Positions 47,754 through 59,911 of a stretch of 64,000 bases of DNA are shown here, piece by piece. Made by a program: the position numbers and the translations under genes. Origin of the DNA: Calliopum simillimum (taxonomy: Eukaryota; Arthropoda; Insecta; Diptera; Lauxaniidae); NCBI GenBank assembly GCA_951812925.1, contig OX638370.1:113164897-113228896 (forward strand), written 5' to 3'. Within the stretch, counting starts at the first letter, position 1. Each line of letters opens with the position of its first letter. The notes beneath the pieces are model-generated. The model ran no database searches. It saw only the letters and a program-made list of their open reading frames with translations, and had not been told where the DNA came from.

Positions 47754-48174
47754 CAGAATTTCCACTTCAAGTTACACCTTTTCCACACCAAATTGATCTT
47801 ATTTTAATTGAATTAAACTTTTTCCAAATCTAAATAAACTTTTTCCAAATCAAAACAAACTTTTCCAAGTCAAATTAGCCTCCCGTTTTTTTCTAATCAA
47901 TACAAACTTTTTCTAAACCACTTTGAACTTTTTAGAGGTTAATTTGATTGGAAAAAGTTTATTTTGATTTGCAAAAAGTTTATTTTGATTTGGAAAAATT
48001 TTATTCGATTTGGAAAAAGTTAAAATTGATTCGGAAAAACTGAACGTTAATTTGATTTGGAAAAAGTTTATTTTTATTTAAAAACGGGAGGTCAATTTGA
48101 TTTGTAAAAAGTTTAAATTGATTTGAAAAAGTTGAATTTGGTATGGCAAAGGTTTAAATGGAGTAGAAATGCTG
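47754..48174. mobile_element. MITE family B: array of inverted TTTTTCCAAATCAA motifs, long copy
   Basis: TA on both sides (47752-47753 and 48175-48176). Ends CAGAATTTCCACTTCAAGTT and, from the right, CAGCATTTCTACTCCATTTA. The left half repeats AAACTTTTTCCAAATCAA about every 20-30 bp, and the right half repeats its reverse complement. CCTCCCGTTTTT and AAAACGGGAGG mark matching points in the two halves, so the whole 421 bp folds into one hairpin. Confidence 0.78.
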
Positions 48175-49275
48175 TATGTCACTAATTTATAATATATGTA
48201 TGAATGTAATTGAAGTCGTTTTTTATGTTTTTTGTATAACAATAATAAAAAATGTTGGTAATAAATTACTTGTTTGAAATAAAATCGTTTTAATTGAAAT
48301 AAAACTGCGATGATAAGGGTGATTGTTGGCATTCTGATACATTTTAATTCAAAGTTGATTAATTAAATTATTTATTTGAAAGCTCGCGTTTACATTTTGC
48401 AATAGAATTAAACAGATATAATTGAATTAAAAACAAATATGCTTTTCATTAATCATAGTCAGTCAAACTAATGCTAGCCAATACATTATTCCATAACTTG
48501 AATTGAATTTCATAAAAAAAAAAAACAACAACAATGAGAGTGCCCCTTTTTTATATATATATTATAAATTTTGCATTGATGCTCATTAAATAAATTCATT
48601 TTAGAATACTATAATAGTGTTAAATCTTGCATGCTAAATGTTTTTTTGTTGCTCATTTTATGAAAAAACAATTTTTTTTTTTGCTTAATTTCGAAAATAA
48701 TTTTGTACGTTTTACAAAACTAAGTGAAAACAAAATGTGCTTTTTATAAAAAAATAAAATAAAAAAGATTTTCTTTAATTACAACATACAATGATTAAGT
48801 ATAACAATTATTAAAAATAAATTAAAAATTGTTATTTAAATTTTTTATTTTTTTTATATATATATTAATGAAATTCTTCTCTTTTGATTTGTTTAATTAG
48901 TAGCTCTTATGGAAAATAAAATAGTTAAAAAAATTTTTTTTATTTTTTCGTTTCCTCGCGACGCGAATTCAAGTTTTTTGTTTTCTCACTGTCGTCATCC
49001 AACTGCTTTTGTCTTGCTTTGCTTTGCCTTTCTTTCATTTATTATGTTGTGTTTAATCTCGTTTACACTTAAACTCTCTCTTTCTAAGCTGTAATTTACT
49101 TATTATTAATATTCTCAATGTTGTTGCTTTTTTTCTAAATTATTTTGCAAGTTTTTATTATTTTTGTTTTTTATCTTTTATTTTTGCAGTACGTTGTCGC
49201 CGCAAAGTTTCAACTTCATGTTCAACATTTGTGTTGTATATTTTGCAAAATATTTTATATATTCTATCAACATGT

Positions 49276-52200
49276 TTAATATTCCTCATCCTCAGGTGGA
49301 ACTTCATCTGGAGGCGCAAAACCATCCTATATTGTGTGCGTTTTTTAATATTGAAATTTTTCAAAAACAAAGATTTACATTTCGTTGGTCGTTGGTGTTC
49401 AGTGGTGTTGTTGATTGGTGAGCGCATTTTTAGTTGGTTTTATTGATTGATTGGTGAACGTTGTTTTGTGTTATGGACAAACAGACAGACAACATTGACA
49501 CACATAGTGGAAGTAGTGATTGTTATTTTTATTATTGATATTATTGTTGTGGTGGTGTTGTTGTTGTTTTGTAATTGTTGTTTTGTGGAAGAAAATAGAA
49601 AATAAAGAAAATACAAATTATTAAATACAAATTTTTCGAATTTTTGAATTTTTAAATTTTTTAAGGAGATAACAAATGGCTTACAAAAAGCTATATAAAG
49701 TACAAAACTTAAATTTAAAGTTAAATTTATTTAATAAATGAACCGTTAAGTGTCAAAGCGATTAACTTGGTAACTATTACCAAAATTTGGTGAATACAAT
49801 CAATTAGTTTTCTCAGTATATATAATATTTGAATGCAGTTGTGTTACAACATATGCACAAATTCTTGAATTGTGAGTTAATCAAATAGAACAGTGAACGG
49901 CTCGAATATCTACGTGCTAATTTCTAAAACATACACTACGATTATCTGAATTTTTTTTTAAATTATAATTACTGAAGAAATTTTTAAAAATTTTTAATTA
50001 TTATAAAAATCTTTAAAAAAATAATTAAAGTGAAACATTCTCGATCAAAACGAATAGGCGTTAGGAAATAACGCCCACAAAACGAAACAACGCTTAATTA
50101 TTGAAAGAAAATATCGTCCAAAAAATACGAAAATGCGATTTCTTTCGTTTTTATTTTGGACGTAATTAAAAAAAGCCCAGAAATAAAAACGAAACAACGC
50201 CCAAACTATTTTCATAAAAATTTGGGTAAGAATCTTTTTGGAAATAACGCCCAAAGAAATAAAATCAAAATAACGCCGAAATTATTTCCACATAAATAAA
50301 TTTTCGGCGTTATTTCAAAAATGATTATCGGTCAAATTTATATGAAAATAGTTTGGGTGCTATTTCGTTTTTATTTTTGGGCTTTTTTTAATGAAATAAC
50401 GCTTAAAACAAAAACGAAAGCAAACGCAAATTTTGTGCGTTTTTCCCCAAATGATTATCGCCCAAATTTATATGAAAATAATTTGGGTGTCATTTCGTGT
50501 TTGGGCGTTATTTCGTTTTTGGGCATTATTTCGCTTTTGGGCGTTATTTCCTACCGCGAAAGAGTTTTGGGCCCTATTATTGATTCCGTTTCGAGTTGAC
50601 GAAAAGATTTAGGAAGTAGAAGGTAGGAAGATTATCTTAAATTCATTATTTCGTTTATACAGGATATACACTCCAGTTTAAACCTTTTCCATACCAAATT
50701 AATCTTTTTTCAATTCAATTTAAACTTTTTTCAAATCAATTTAAAGGCATTCTAGAAAAAGTTTAAACTTATTTGGAAAAAGTTTAAATTGATTTGAAAA
50801 AGATCAATTTGGAGTAGAAGTCCTGTATATATAAAAGTGAACTATCAGGGACAACAACATTTTCGACACTTTTTCATATTCACAAGATCACTCAAAAAAA
50901 TGACATATACGGGTGCGACATCTTTGATATCGGTAAGTAAACATTTATGGGGTTATTTGAAAACAAAGTATACGCGACCAAGCCTGAGAAAATTGACGAG
51001 CTCATAGCAAACATTCGTGCCGAAATCATCACTTTACCACCTGAGATGCTCGAAAAAGTTATAGAAAATAAAGCAAAAAGCACGTTTTGCCGTGGCCAAA
51101 AGAAGCAGCTATTTGACTGATGTCGTATTAAAATGAATTGAAAAGGACCAAATAAAATAAAAATATCTCACAGATGGAAAAAGGTTTTTATTTTTTAAGT
51201 TATTAATTATTCACATGCCAACATAAAAAATGGTCCACCCTTTTGAATTTTTTATGTAATAGAGAAAATAAATGTAGTTGTCACTGCTGCTACGAAAACG
51301 CTACAACTTAAAACATTTTGTAACCAAAAAAGAAAATTAGGGTTCGCTAAAATATCTATTACGTATTTAATTTAAATTAAAGAAATAAAAAAATATTATA
51401 ACAAAGTGCCCAGTGTAAAAGCATTTCAAAAACTCAACAAATAATAAATGTATTGTAAAAGCAATAATATTATAAGTATAATAATATTATAAAGACATAA
51501 TTGTAGAAATGCATTTACCTCAGTCGCATACAAGATATCCAAAATCTTCTGGATTAAAGGATGTGTGTCCCCTTCGTCAGCTTCTTGGCAGCTAAATCAA
51601 ATTGTATATATATAAACATGAATTTCAAAGTTACACATTAAGAAAGAAATTAATACGTACAGTATTTCTATATCGCGTAATTTTGAAAAATAGAAATCTC
51701 TTTCTTTTTCCAGGCCTTCCAGGTTCAAACGCATATCCATTACCTATAAAAATTTAAAATTAAGTTTCTTTTTTTTTATTTTCTTAAACTTATGTCAGCA
51801 CTAGTTACAGGAATGCAGACTAAAAGCTGTTTTTTTTAAATTTTAAGAGTTCACAGTGGTTGGCGTCAGATTGCTATTCAAAAACCAAAAACAAAAATAT
51901 CGCCTTTTAAGGCCATCAGTTATGGATACATGGTGTCATCATACATTTTTGCAAATACAAAGCAAAATATTGTCCTTATACGTTGCAAGTAAGGCATTTA
52001 AAAACAGGATCAAAGTTTCCCATACAAATACAACACCCACAATTTTATGCTGTCTTGTTAAGAAAGTGGATAAGACAATAGAGTAAGCGAATTTTTTTTT
52101 TTTTTTGTGGTTTTCTCTTGCATTCAAAAACCTGTTTCCTTGTTTTTCGATATTTTTTTATACTTTTTAGATATTTTACGTGTTTTTCGATATTCTTCGA

Positions 52201-55200
52201 CTTTTACCGATATTTTAGATTCTTTCGACCTTTCGGAGTCTTACCGTTATTTAAGATGTTTTGCGCTATTGTTTGACTTTTATCGATATTTTAGATGTTT
52301 TGCGATAATATGTAACATTTACCGATAATTTAGATGTTTTTGATGTTTTTGGACTTTTTTCCGATATTTTAGATGTTTTCGATTTGGACTTTTACCGATA
52401 CTTTAGAAGTTTTTCCATATTTTTGAACTTTTATCGATATTTCAGTTTTTTTTTGATACTTTTTGACTTTTTCCCATATATTGGATGTTTTTCGATACTT
52501 TTCGACTTGTATCGATATTTGAGATATATCTCGATACTTCTAGACATTTACCGACATTTTGGATGTTTTTCCATACTTTTGGACTTCATCGTAATTTAAG
52601 ATGTTTTTCGACTTTAACCGGCTTATAGAAGTTTTTCGATACTTTTGCCGATATTATAGATGTTTTTCGATACTTAAAGACAATTACTGGTTTCCTCGGC
52701 TTAGTAGCCATTTTTACAGTGGGATGCGATTGGAATCAGTGCTTTGAAAATACTATATAACAGAACTGAACTGCGATGCCGGTTCTTATGCAATTCGGTG
52801 TAGAAGTGGACTAAACCCTGAAGAAGAAAATTAAAAAAAAAATTATTTGTCCCTAAAGAAAAAAAAACGTTGTCACGGTAATGTCACTAAACCGATTTTT
52901 ATGAAGTTCGGAATGGAGATAGACTGAAGAGAATGAATACTTTTTTGTGTTTTTTGGTGGACAATGCCTCACAATCAAAGGGTCCGAAAGAGGTATTGAA
53001 TTCTGCCAATATTCAATGCTCTGGCTTTCTTATATACAAAACGGCAGTTGAATTTTTAGGTGAATGGCCAAAATTTGGAGAAACTAGTCATTTTAGATAG
53101 CATATATATAAATTTGCAACGATAAAATTTCAAAGAATTTTAAACTCCAACCGTTAATTTGTGTAAACACTTTTAATATTCTTTATATCCATATCACTAT
53201 GGCATTATGAGGTGCAAGTATATAGTTCTTGCACAATGAAATATAATTCAAATTTTGTGATCTTGATTGCATTCATTAACTGGTGCGCATTATTTTTGCA
53301 ATATTCGTTTTGTACTAACACTTACCTGACTTGATAATTCTTCAACTTGTTGATTCGATGCTGAATTTGTTGATTCAGCGGCTTTTTTAACTGCGCCTGT
53401 GTTATTTGATGCAGCAGCTGGTCTGGCCACCACTGATGGTACCGTTCTTGGTGGTACTTTTGAAACTACATAGTAAATAGATAGTAAATATTTAAAATAT
53501 ACAAACCATTTGGAGAAAAAAGTTACAATGTTTTTAAATTTAACAAACGTGAAGCACGTAACGTTCTTTTAAAAAAAAAAAGTTTTATACACTAAATTTA
53601 AAGGTATAAAATGTGACTTTTTGATATAAAGAGATTTTTAAGCATGAGTAACAGAGAGTTTTGAGTGAGCAAATACAAAATGTGCTTTCAATTCTGTTAA
53701 AATAAAGGCAAATAAAATATATACAAAAAATTATGGAAAAGCATAAAAAATCATAATGGGTTATACAAATATAGTACACTACAACGACATAAATATAATA
53801 CAAAAAAATACAAATAAAGCGTAAATGAAAAATTAAAAAATCCTTGTTGTTTCAGTCAAAATAGTTTTTGCTTATATTATATACACAAATTGTGAGCTGA
53901 CTGTTCTGTATTTTATGTGAAAACACCAAAAAGTGCAATACTTTTTGATTTTCTTCTTTAATTGAGTTCTCATCAACTCAACTTTTAGTTTCTTTCACAG
54001 AAATAACAACTGTAAACTTGCAATGAGCGTATTAAAATAAAGAAAAACCATTTCGTTGTTAAATTATAAATTCACAATATAAACGAAATCACACTACACA
54101 ACTCCACATACTGGGTCGTGATGCTGTTGATGTTGCCGATGCACGCGCCGCTGGTGTTGCTGAAGCTGGTTTTCTGTAAGAGGATGCGCCGCCTGTACCA
54201 GGTAAACTTTTTACAGCACCCGAACCAAAGCCCATTGGGGCACCTTCTCTAGCACCACTTGCATCATAATCTCTACCATCGTAGTTGGCATCGAAGAACT
54301 TTTTGAACCATTGCAAAAATTCGAAATTATCTTGAAAACGACCTTTTATCAATTTGTCAATTGGTATGATCTATAAAAAAGCCAGAAAAAAAAAGAAATA
54401 AAACAAAAAAGAAGAAACGAAATTGAAAAAATGAGGATACGAGAAAAATGTCGTACAAGTGGGATTTAGACAAAAGATAAAAACCAAAATCGATAAACAA
54501 TAAATAATACAAATGAAAAGAAAAAAATTTAAAACCAAAAACATTTATACAGTTAAAAAATTAGTATTCAAAGTTGTGACTGAAACGTTACCAGACAGAC
54601 TTGTAAGACAAAAAGACAGACAAATGTTCCCATATGTGTTGTTAAAATCAAATTATAAAAAAACAATCTAATGCCAGCATTAAATGTGCAAATTACGATA
54701 TGTGTTATGCTCACTACTACTGTGGTGCGGTGCGCACGTATGATTACAATGTATGTGCATGTGTGCTTTTGAGAGTCCAGCTTGTCTCATATATTTATGA
54801 AAAAAGAAAAAAAATCAACAATTGTCAACGTGCTTCACGTTATGGAGATATGTATTATTAAACTTTTCTACTCCATTTCTTGTACGACGGCAGTCCATCC
54901 ATACCATTTGTTCTAGAAGTACTTGGTGTGTGATGTGCTGGTGGCCTGCTGTTTGGCAATTGTATATTCGTATGCCTTTTCTCAAGCAGATCATTGCTGC
55001 TACCCACACCACTTCCGCAGCCGCCGCCGACACTGTTGCCCAACTTGATGCCACCACGTGCAATAAGTGGCTCATATTCACGACCATCATAATTTGCATC
55101 AAAGAATTTCTTAAACCATTGCAAAAATTCGAAATTATCTTGGAAACGGCCTTTGATCAATTTGTCAACGGGTATGATCTAAGATAGTTATTGATTTTTT

Positions 55201-58200
55201 TTTATTTTGAATACAAAGTGTTAGAAAAACGATGAAGTTTTTAACTACTATGAAGCAATATTTCCTTTTCAAATTTATTACTAATGCATATGAAACTCAA
55301 ATTTTAAGATGACTTCTTTACTTTACTTTGAAATAAATAGCTTATTAATAGTTTACATTTATTTTATTTTTGCCTACTTTAAGACCCATATTTTTGCCTA
55401 CTTTTGAGTTATCATATTTATGTTGCTCTGGGGCAATAATGTCTGCGTTTCCAAATCACTGAGCCAAGCTCTGTCAGCGTCAAGTTTTGGCTCTTCTAGA
55501 ACAAACGCAGTATTTCAATAATTTCGAAATTTCTCGGAATTACAACTCACATGTTGCGTAGAAAAAAAATCAACAAAAATAATTTTTCATGGGTGTTGTC
55601 ATTCCGCGAAATTTTTAAAATTATGGAAATATTGTTTTTTGTAGACTAGCCAAATGAATAAAACTAACTTTTCATGGTTGTTACAGTTCCGTCTTGTCTT
55701 GGAATCACAAAAGGCCGGCCTAAAAATCAACGTATCCAAGACTAAAAGCATGAAGCTAAACGCAAGCAATGACATGACGTTTAAAGCTGGCAGTGATGAC
55801 ATCGGAAACGTCGATAGCTTCACGTATCTAGGCAGCATTATCTCCATGGATGGTGGAGCAAAAGAGGATATCAACTCAAGAATAGCAAAAGCAAAAGGCG
55901 CGTTTGCTCAACTGAACAAAATATGGTCTTCATCCGTTATATCCACCAAAACGAGAGTGCGCATTTTTGATTCGAATGTGAAATCGGTTTTGTTATATGG
56001 GTGCGAAACATGGCTTGTTACTGAACAACTAACAAACAAGCTGCAAGTATTCGTCAACAAATGCTTAAGGCGTATATTAAAGGTTTGGTGGCCTCGCACT
56101 ATATCAAATGCCGAGCTACATCAAAAATGCAAACAGAAGGCTATAGCAAACGAGATCAAGCTGCGCAAATGGGGATGGATTGGTCACACTCTCCGGAAAC
56201 CACACAGCGAAGTTTGTCGCCAGGCCCTTGAGTGGAATCCACAAGGCAGTAGAGGACGTGGTAGACCCAAAACCAACTGGAAAAGGTCGTTGGAAAAGGA
56301 AATCCAAGAATCGGGAAAATCGTGGCAAGAGATCAAAGTCATCGCAAGGGATCGTGACAAATGGAGAGATATCATATTGGCCCTATGCTCCTCCTAGGAG
56401 TTAAAGGAGAATACATACATACATACACAGTTCCGAATAATTTGGAAAATAATGAAATATTATGTTTGTTGCAGGCGAGCCAAAATTGGCTCACTTTTGT
56501 TCTATGCCGGCACCCTTGAAAAAATTATTGAAATTGAATTTTTGTAGACTAGCCAAAACAAAAACCATTTTTCATGGGTGTTGTGGTTCCGAGAATTTTG
56601 GAAAATATTGAAATATTGTGTTTGTTGCAGGCCAGCCAAAATTGGCTCACATTTGTCCTACGCTGACACCCTTGTTCTAGGGAATCATATTTTTTGAAGA
56701 CTCATAAAATGCGCAGAAGGCCTCTTGAATGTCATGTTTTTCAATCTCATTGTTGTGTGTACAGGGCACTACTTTGTAGGTAGGTACGCCTCAAGGTTGG
56801 GGCTTACCGACGTAGGTGATCTTTGTAGAAGCTGTAAAGATCCTGATGTCGAGGAGTCCATTTTTCATTTTCTTTGTGAATGCTCAGCGTTGGCTAACTG
56901 ATGTTATAAGGAAGTAATTTTTTCGACTCTCTTGAAGATATCGCTCAGAAGAGTCCCAAATCCATTTTGGAGTTCATAAAAAGTTCTAAATGGTTCATAT
57001 AGGTTGACAACGAAGTTATATATTGGGTATAGAATGGGTCCAATCGCGGCTTAAGTTATGATAGCAACTGCCATCTCCCGCACTTACCTAACCTAACCTA
57101 AGACTCTTGTAAGGCTTATGTCATTTATGACTAATTAGAAGTCATTATTAATGACTAAATTTTGATCATTCAGGACTCATATTTATGACTGCTTTGGAGT
57201 CATATTTGTGACTTCTTTTTAAATTTTTTTTTTTTTTTTTTGGCTCATCGTGAATCACTTTTATTTCTATATTTATGACGCTTTAAAGATTCATATTTTC
57301 ATGGTTCTCAAAATGCAGTTTTCAGAGAACGCTTATATTTATGCCAAAAAAAAAGTCTTGTGCGCTCTTAAACACTCACATTTAGGACTCTTAGGAGTTT
57401 CAATGAACATTTTTGCCTTAGCAAAAGTTAAATATATCAATTTTAAATACAATATATAAAAAACCTTCTATGTTCCTTCATCTTTTAGACGCAATTCAAA
57501 CTTTGCAAGAAATTTATTGCAAATTGAAAGTACTTCGCTATTATATGACATTGTGATTTAAATGCAGTTTTCAAGAAGTTATGAACATTAACATCTTAAT
57601 GGAAAAAAATCGTGATTCAAACAACTTTTATTATCGCATATATTTGGTACTACAATTTTTAATCTATAATTTAAGTCTGCAAAGTTTAAAAAAAACATCT
57701 GTCAATTTACTAACACACTAATCCTGTCATTATTTTAAAAAGTATAAAATTGTTATTAACAAAATTTAAACATGAACATACAAAGAAAAATAACATAATT
57801 AAAAAATACTAGTACGAAAAAAAAGAATATAAAATTTAATCAAGAACTAAACTGCATAAGCTTACCTTATCAACGCTCATTTTTTTGAAAGATGCTTGTA
57901 ATATTTTAAAATTCTGAATATATTCATGCTCCAAATTTGTGCGGAACTTGACTCGCTTCATGGGCACTGAGCCAGGGAATAACATATCCATAAACTGGCA
58001 GTAAGCAGCACCTGAGTAGACAAAATGAATTGATGTCAATAACAAGATAACTATGTGAATAATAAAGCAAATGCACAGCGGAGAACACAATGGGTTTCCA
58101 ACTGCACCAACTGCTTTTGCATTTCTTTACTTACCAGTGCAGAGCTCTTCAATTTTACCAAATTGCGCTTGCAGACAATCATTGACCCAAGACAGCATAT

Positions 58201-58255
58201 CGTGCCGTGATAAATTATCGGTTGTAACATTTGTGGAGTACACATTGACCGCCAT
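49276..58255 (-). CDS. Eb1: EB1 microtubule plus-end-binding protein (RP/EB family)
   Basis: Minus-strand exons: 58135-58255, 57866-58011, 54112-54370, 53326-53465, 51661-51743, 51519-51591 and 49276-49326. All have GT-AG borders and matching phases, giving 290 aa. Residues 1 to about 130 are the calponin-homology domain that grips growing microtubule ends ([68 protein letters not shown]). A serine/alanine/proline linker follows. The EB-homology coiled coil is next ([47 protein letters not shown]); it dimerises and recruits SxIP partners. The last exon encodes [16 protein letters not shown], the EEY tail bound by CAP-Gly proteins. The ATG is set by the conserved start, and a possible 5' UTR acceptor (TTTCATTGCAG) ends at 58279. 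The introns hold several TEs, yet the coding exons are undamaged. Confidence 0.96.
50039..50596. mobile_element. Foldback element with GGGCGTTATTTCG repeats, in an Eb1 intron
   Basis: The left half (to about 50285) repeats AATAACGCCCA, and the right half (from about 50290) repeats its complement GGGCGTTATTTCG. Paired blocks include TTTATATGAAAATAGTTTGG and TTCGTTTTTATTTTTGGGC. The outer ends (CTCGATCAAAACGAATAGG and CCCTATTATTGATTCCGTTT) are weakly complementary. No coding capacity. Confidence 0.68.
50660..50825. mobile_element. MITE family B, short copy, in an Eb1 intron
   Basis: TA on both sides. Ends CAGGATATACACTCCAGTTT and, from the right, CAGGACTTCTACTCCAAATT. It has the same AAACTTTTTTCAAATCAA / AAAAAGTTTAAATTGATTTG inverted motif array as the 421-bp copy at 47754, but with only a few motifs per arm. 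Confidence 0.78.
50905..51150 (+). pseudogene. Tc1/mariner-superfamily transposase C-terminal remnant
   Basis: Reads [11 protein letters not shown], then in the next frame [36 protein letters not shown], and later SYLTDVVLK. The LWGYLK-x-KVY-x-x-KP start and the I-x-x-IPPEML-x-x-V spacing match the final part of a common insect DDE transposase group. There is one frameshift and a stop, and nothing upstream of the third catalytic residue remains. Confidence 0.65.
52140..52690. repeat. Minisatellite of about 36-40 bp units in an Eb1 intron
   Basis: About fourteen diverged copies of a unit built from TTTTTCGATACTTTT, GACTTTTACCGATATTTTAG and ATGTT. Units vary in length and keep the CGATA / CCGATATTT core. 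Peptides read through the array are periodic ([18 protein letters not shown]) and are not a protein. Confidence 0.82.
54858..55178 (-). CDS. Eb1: Alternative third coding exon of Eb1 giving a short isoform
   Basis: Has its own TTAG acceptor and begins at the same codon as exon 54112-54370. For the first 33 codons the two exons encode the same CH-domain end ([19 protein letters not shown]), differing by one I/V change and about a dozen synonymous bases. It then diverges into a glycine/serine linker ([28 protein letters not shown]) and stops after WSRKV. Used instead of 54112-54370 as a terminal exon it gives a 195-aa protein with a complete CH domain but no coiled coil and no EEY tail. Mostly synonymous divergence suggests both copies have been kept under selection. 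Use as a terminal exon is inferred from the stop codon and the absence of an obvious donor. Confidence 0.8.
   Translation of the reverse strand: MIPVDKLIKGRFQDNFEFLQWFKKFFDANYDGREYEPLIARGGIKLGNSVGGGCGSGVGSSNDLLEKRHTNIQLPNSRPPAHHTPSTSRTNGMDGLPSYKKWSRKV
55692..56397 (+). CDS. RTE retrotransposon ORF, C-terminal part
   Basis: Open for about 235 codons to a TAG at 56395-56397. It starts inside the reverse transcriptase thumb region ([20 protein letters not shown]), continues [40 protein letters not shown] (the YGCETW box after the RT core), [24 protein letters not shown], and ends [18 protein letters not shown]. The catalytic RT core and the endonuclease were lost by 5' truncation, so no enzyme activity is expected. 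Confidence 0.9.
55692..56426 (+). mobile_element. 5'-truncated RTE retrotransposon, copy 2, with open frame
   Basis: A 735-bp insertion in an Eb1 intron, on the strand opposite Eb1. It is flanked by a perfect 9-bp target duplication ACAGTTCCG (55683-55691 and 56427-56435). The element keeps the final part of the ORF and an ATACATACATACATAC 3' tail, the short tandem-repeat tail typical of the RTE clade. An open frame and intact duplications suggest recent insertion. Confidence 0.93.
56757..57103 (+). pseudogene. Jockey/LOA-type non-LTR retrotransposon 3' end
   Basis: The plus strand reads [20 protein letters not shown], then [20 protein letters not shown] and SALAN. This is the C-x2-C...H-x3-C-type knuckle that follows RNase H in many jockey-group elements. 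After a stop and a shift it continues [20 protein letters not shown] and SSKWFI, a usual chain end. It finishes in an ACCTAACCTAACCTAA tail. The front of the element is missing. Confidence 0.75.
57110..57860. other. Eb1 intron 2, remaining part
   Basis: Short diverged repeats of ACTCAT-ATTTATGACT (57150-57300) and a poly-T run at 57225-57240. No gene. Confidence 0.45.
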
Positions 58256-58279
58256 TTTGAACTTGTACTACAATAAAAC

Positions 58280-59550
58280 TGCAATGAAATAAAATTAAAA
58301 TTAAATTTTCTGTATTGTACACCTATAATTGTAAAATGGACAATTCAACTTCGAAAGTCAGTCGACTTTGAAAGTCAAATTTTGAGTGTAGGTAGGTCGC
58401 AAAAATTTATTTCGACTGATAATTACTGCTTAGTTTATTATTATTAAATAAGTGAAGCGTAACATGTGCGTGTCTTTTATTATCGCATCATCAGCAACAA
58501 AACGATATCAACAGATGTTCAAAAAATTCAAAGTATTTTAAGAGATTTTTTCATTTTGTAAAACATTTATTAGGAATTGTTGAAGTTTGTAAAAAGTGGA
58601 ATTAGCATATTAATTATTTGTTGTAATGTTTTTTACTTTTTTTTTTGAAAAATTATTTTGCTAAAGAAACAATTTTATGAACATGCAAAAGAAAGATCGT
58701 TGAAATAATTTAAATGTTAGCTTTCTTAGTAAAATGGTGATTTCTTTCAAACCCACGCAGATTTATTAATTAAGAAGACTAATTCAAAAAATCGTTCGTT
58801 TATCTCACCAAATGCGGAATGTGGAAAGTTTTATTTTACAACGTATTTGCATTGGTTTAGATAGATGTACCGATTTAAGCTATTAATTAGAAAATGTATG
58901 TTTTTCAAGATCATTAAATTACATAATTAAAGAAAAATTACACCAAATCCGTTGTCCGAAAAACTGTGTTATTATAATAGCTAAACTCAAAACCTCCACT
59001 GTTGGTGTTTTTTACTAAAACACGTTGAACAGTAAGCTCAAACAAACAATGTCATCTGATCTAGCTTGTTTGGTTATCTGTTCTAAAAAACAACTATAAA
59101 TGATCCATCTTTTCGGAAACAAAAGTTCGAGTTATAGACTTTAAGTTACTGACTCTATTACCGAAACTGGTATTTATTATATCATAACATTTGAATTGAT
59201 GCGATAAACATATCGAAGTTCTATTTATCAAAAGTTGACTGCATGTACAATTAACATGGACAATTGTAAACGGTTAAGTACATAAAGAAATGCATTTAAC
59301 ATGGTATAGTTCAATAAATAGTTGTGCAAAATAAAAAACCTTTCAATGATATACATCAAAACAATGAGAAATTATCAGACTTTTAAAAACTTATTTGAAG
59401 GAAGCTTGTCTAATTTTACTTAACAAGAGGTTTTTAATATTAATAATAGATCGCCAGAATAAAATTAAAGATAAAAACACCACAAAAGTATAATCATATA
59501 TTAGAAAAAAATACAGTGAATTATTTAGTTGTATAATATACTATCATTAA
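58280..59550. other. Region upstream of Eb1, no other gene recognised
   Basis: AT-rich. Should hold the Eb1 5' UTR exon(s) and promoter, but I could not place them. Confidence 0.4.
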
Positions 59551-59552
59551 AG

Positions 59553-59911
59553 CTGGAATTAGCCAAGAAGTCGCGTTCCGTAACGTGACGGCTGTAAAAA
59601 TCTATCATACAGCAGAAGCATGTAAGCGATTACTGAAATCGTGTCGTAGCGGTACGCAACGTTGAGACCTGTTGAAATTAGATTTTCAAACGTCGTGCTA
59701 TGTTGACAGTTCATTTGTTAGATAAAATAAATTAAATTTGGATGTTATAAATGGAATTTTTGGAACAAATTAATTAAAATAAGTATGACAAGTAATTTTT
59801 AAGTTGTAAGGTGACATTTCGAATGTTGCCTACCGTTTTCACTAATCGATGCTACATTAACAAGCAACCGTGACGTTAGGTTACGAAACGCTACTTCTTG
59901 GCTAATTCCAG
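59553..59911. mobile_element. MITE, family A, copy 2 (inverted relative to copy 1)
   Basis: Ends CTGGAATTAGCCAAGAAGTC and, from the right, CTGGAATTAGCCAAGAAGTA. The interior is the reverse complement of the copy at 24352-24732 (ACCGTTTTCACTAATCGATG here, ATCGATTAGTGAAAACGGTA there). Confidence 0.82.

Noticed and set aside
52140..52690. CRISPR-like array of short repeats
   Set aside because: Units are contiguous and diverged with no constant repeat/unique spacer pattern, and this is animal intronic DNA; it is a minisatellite.
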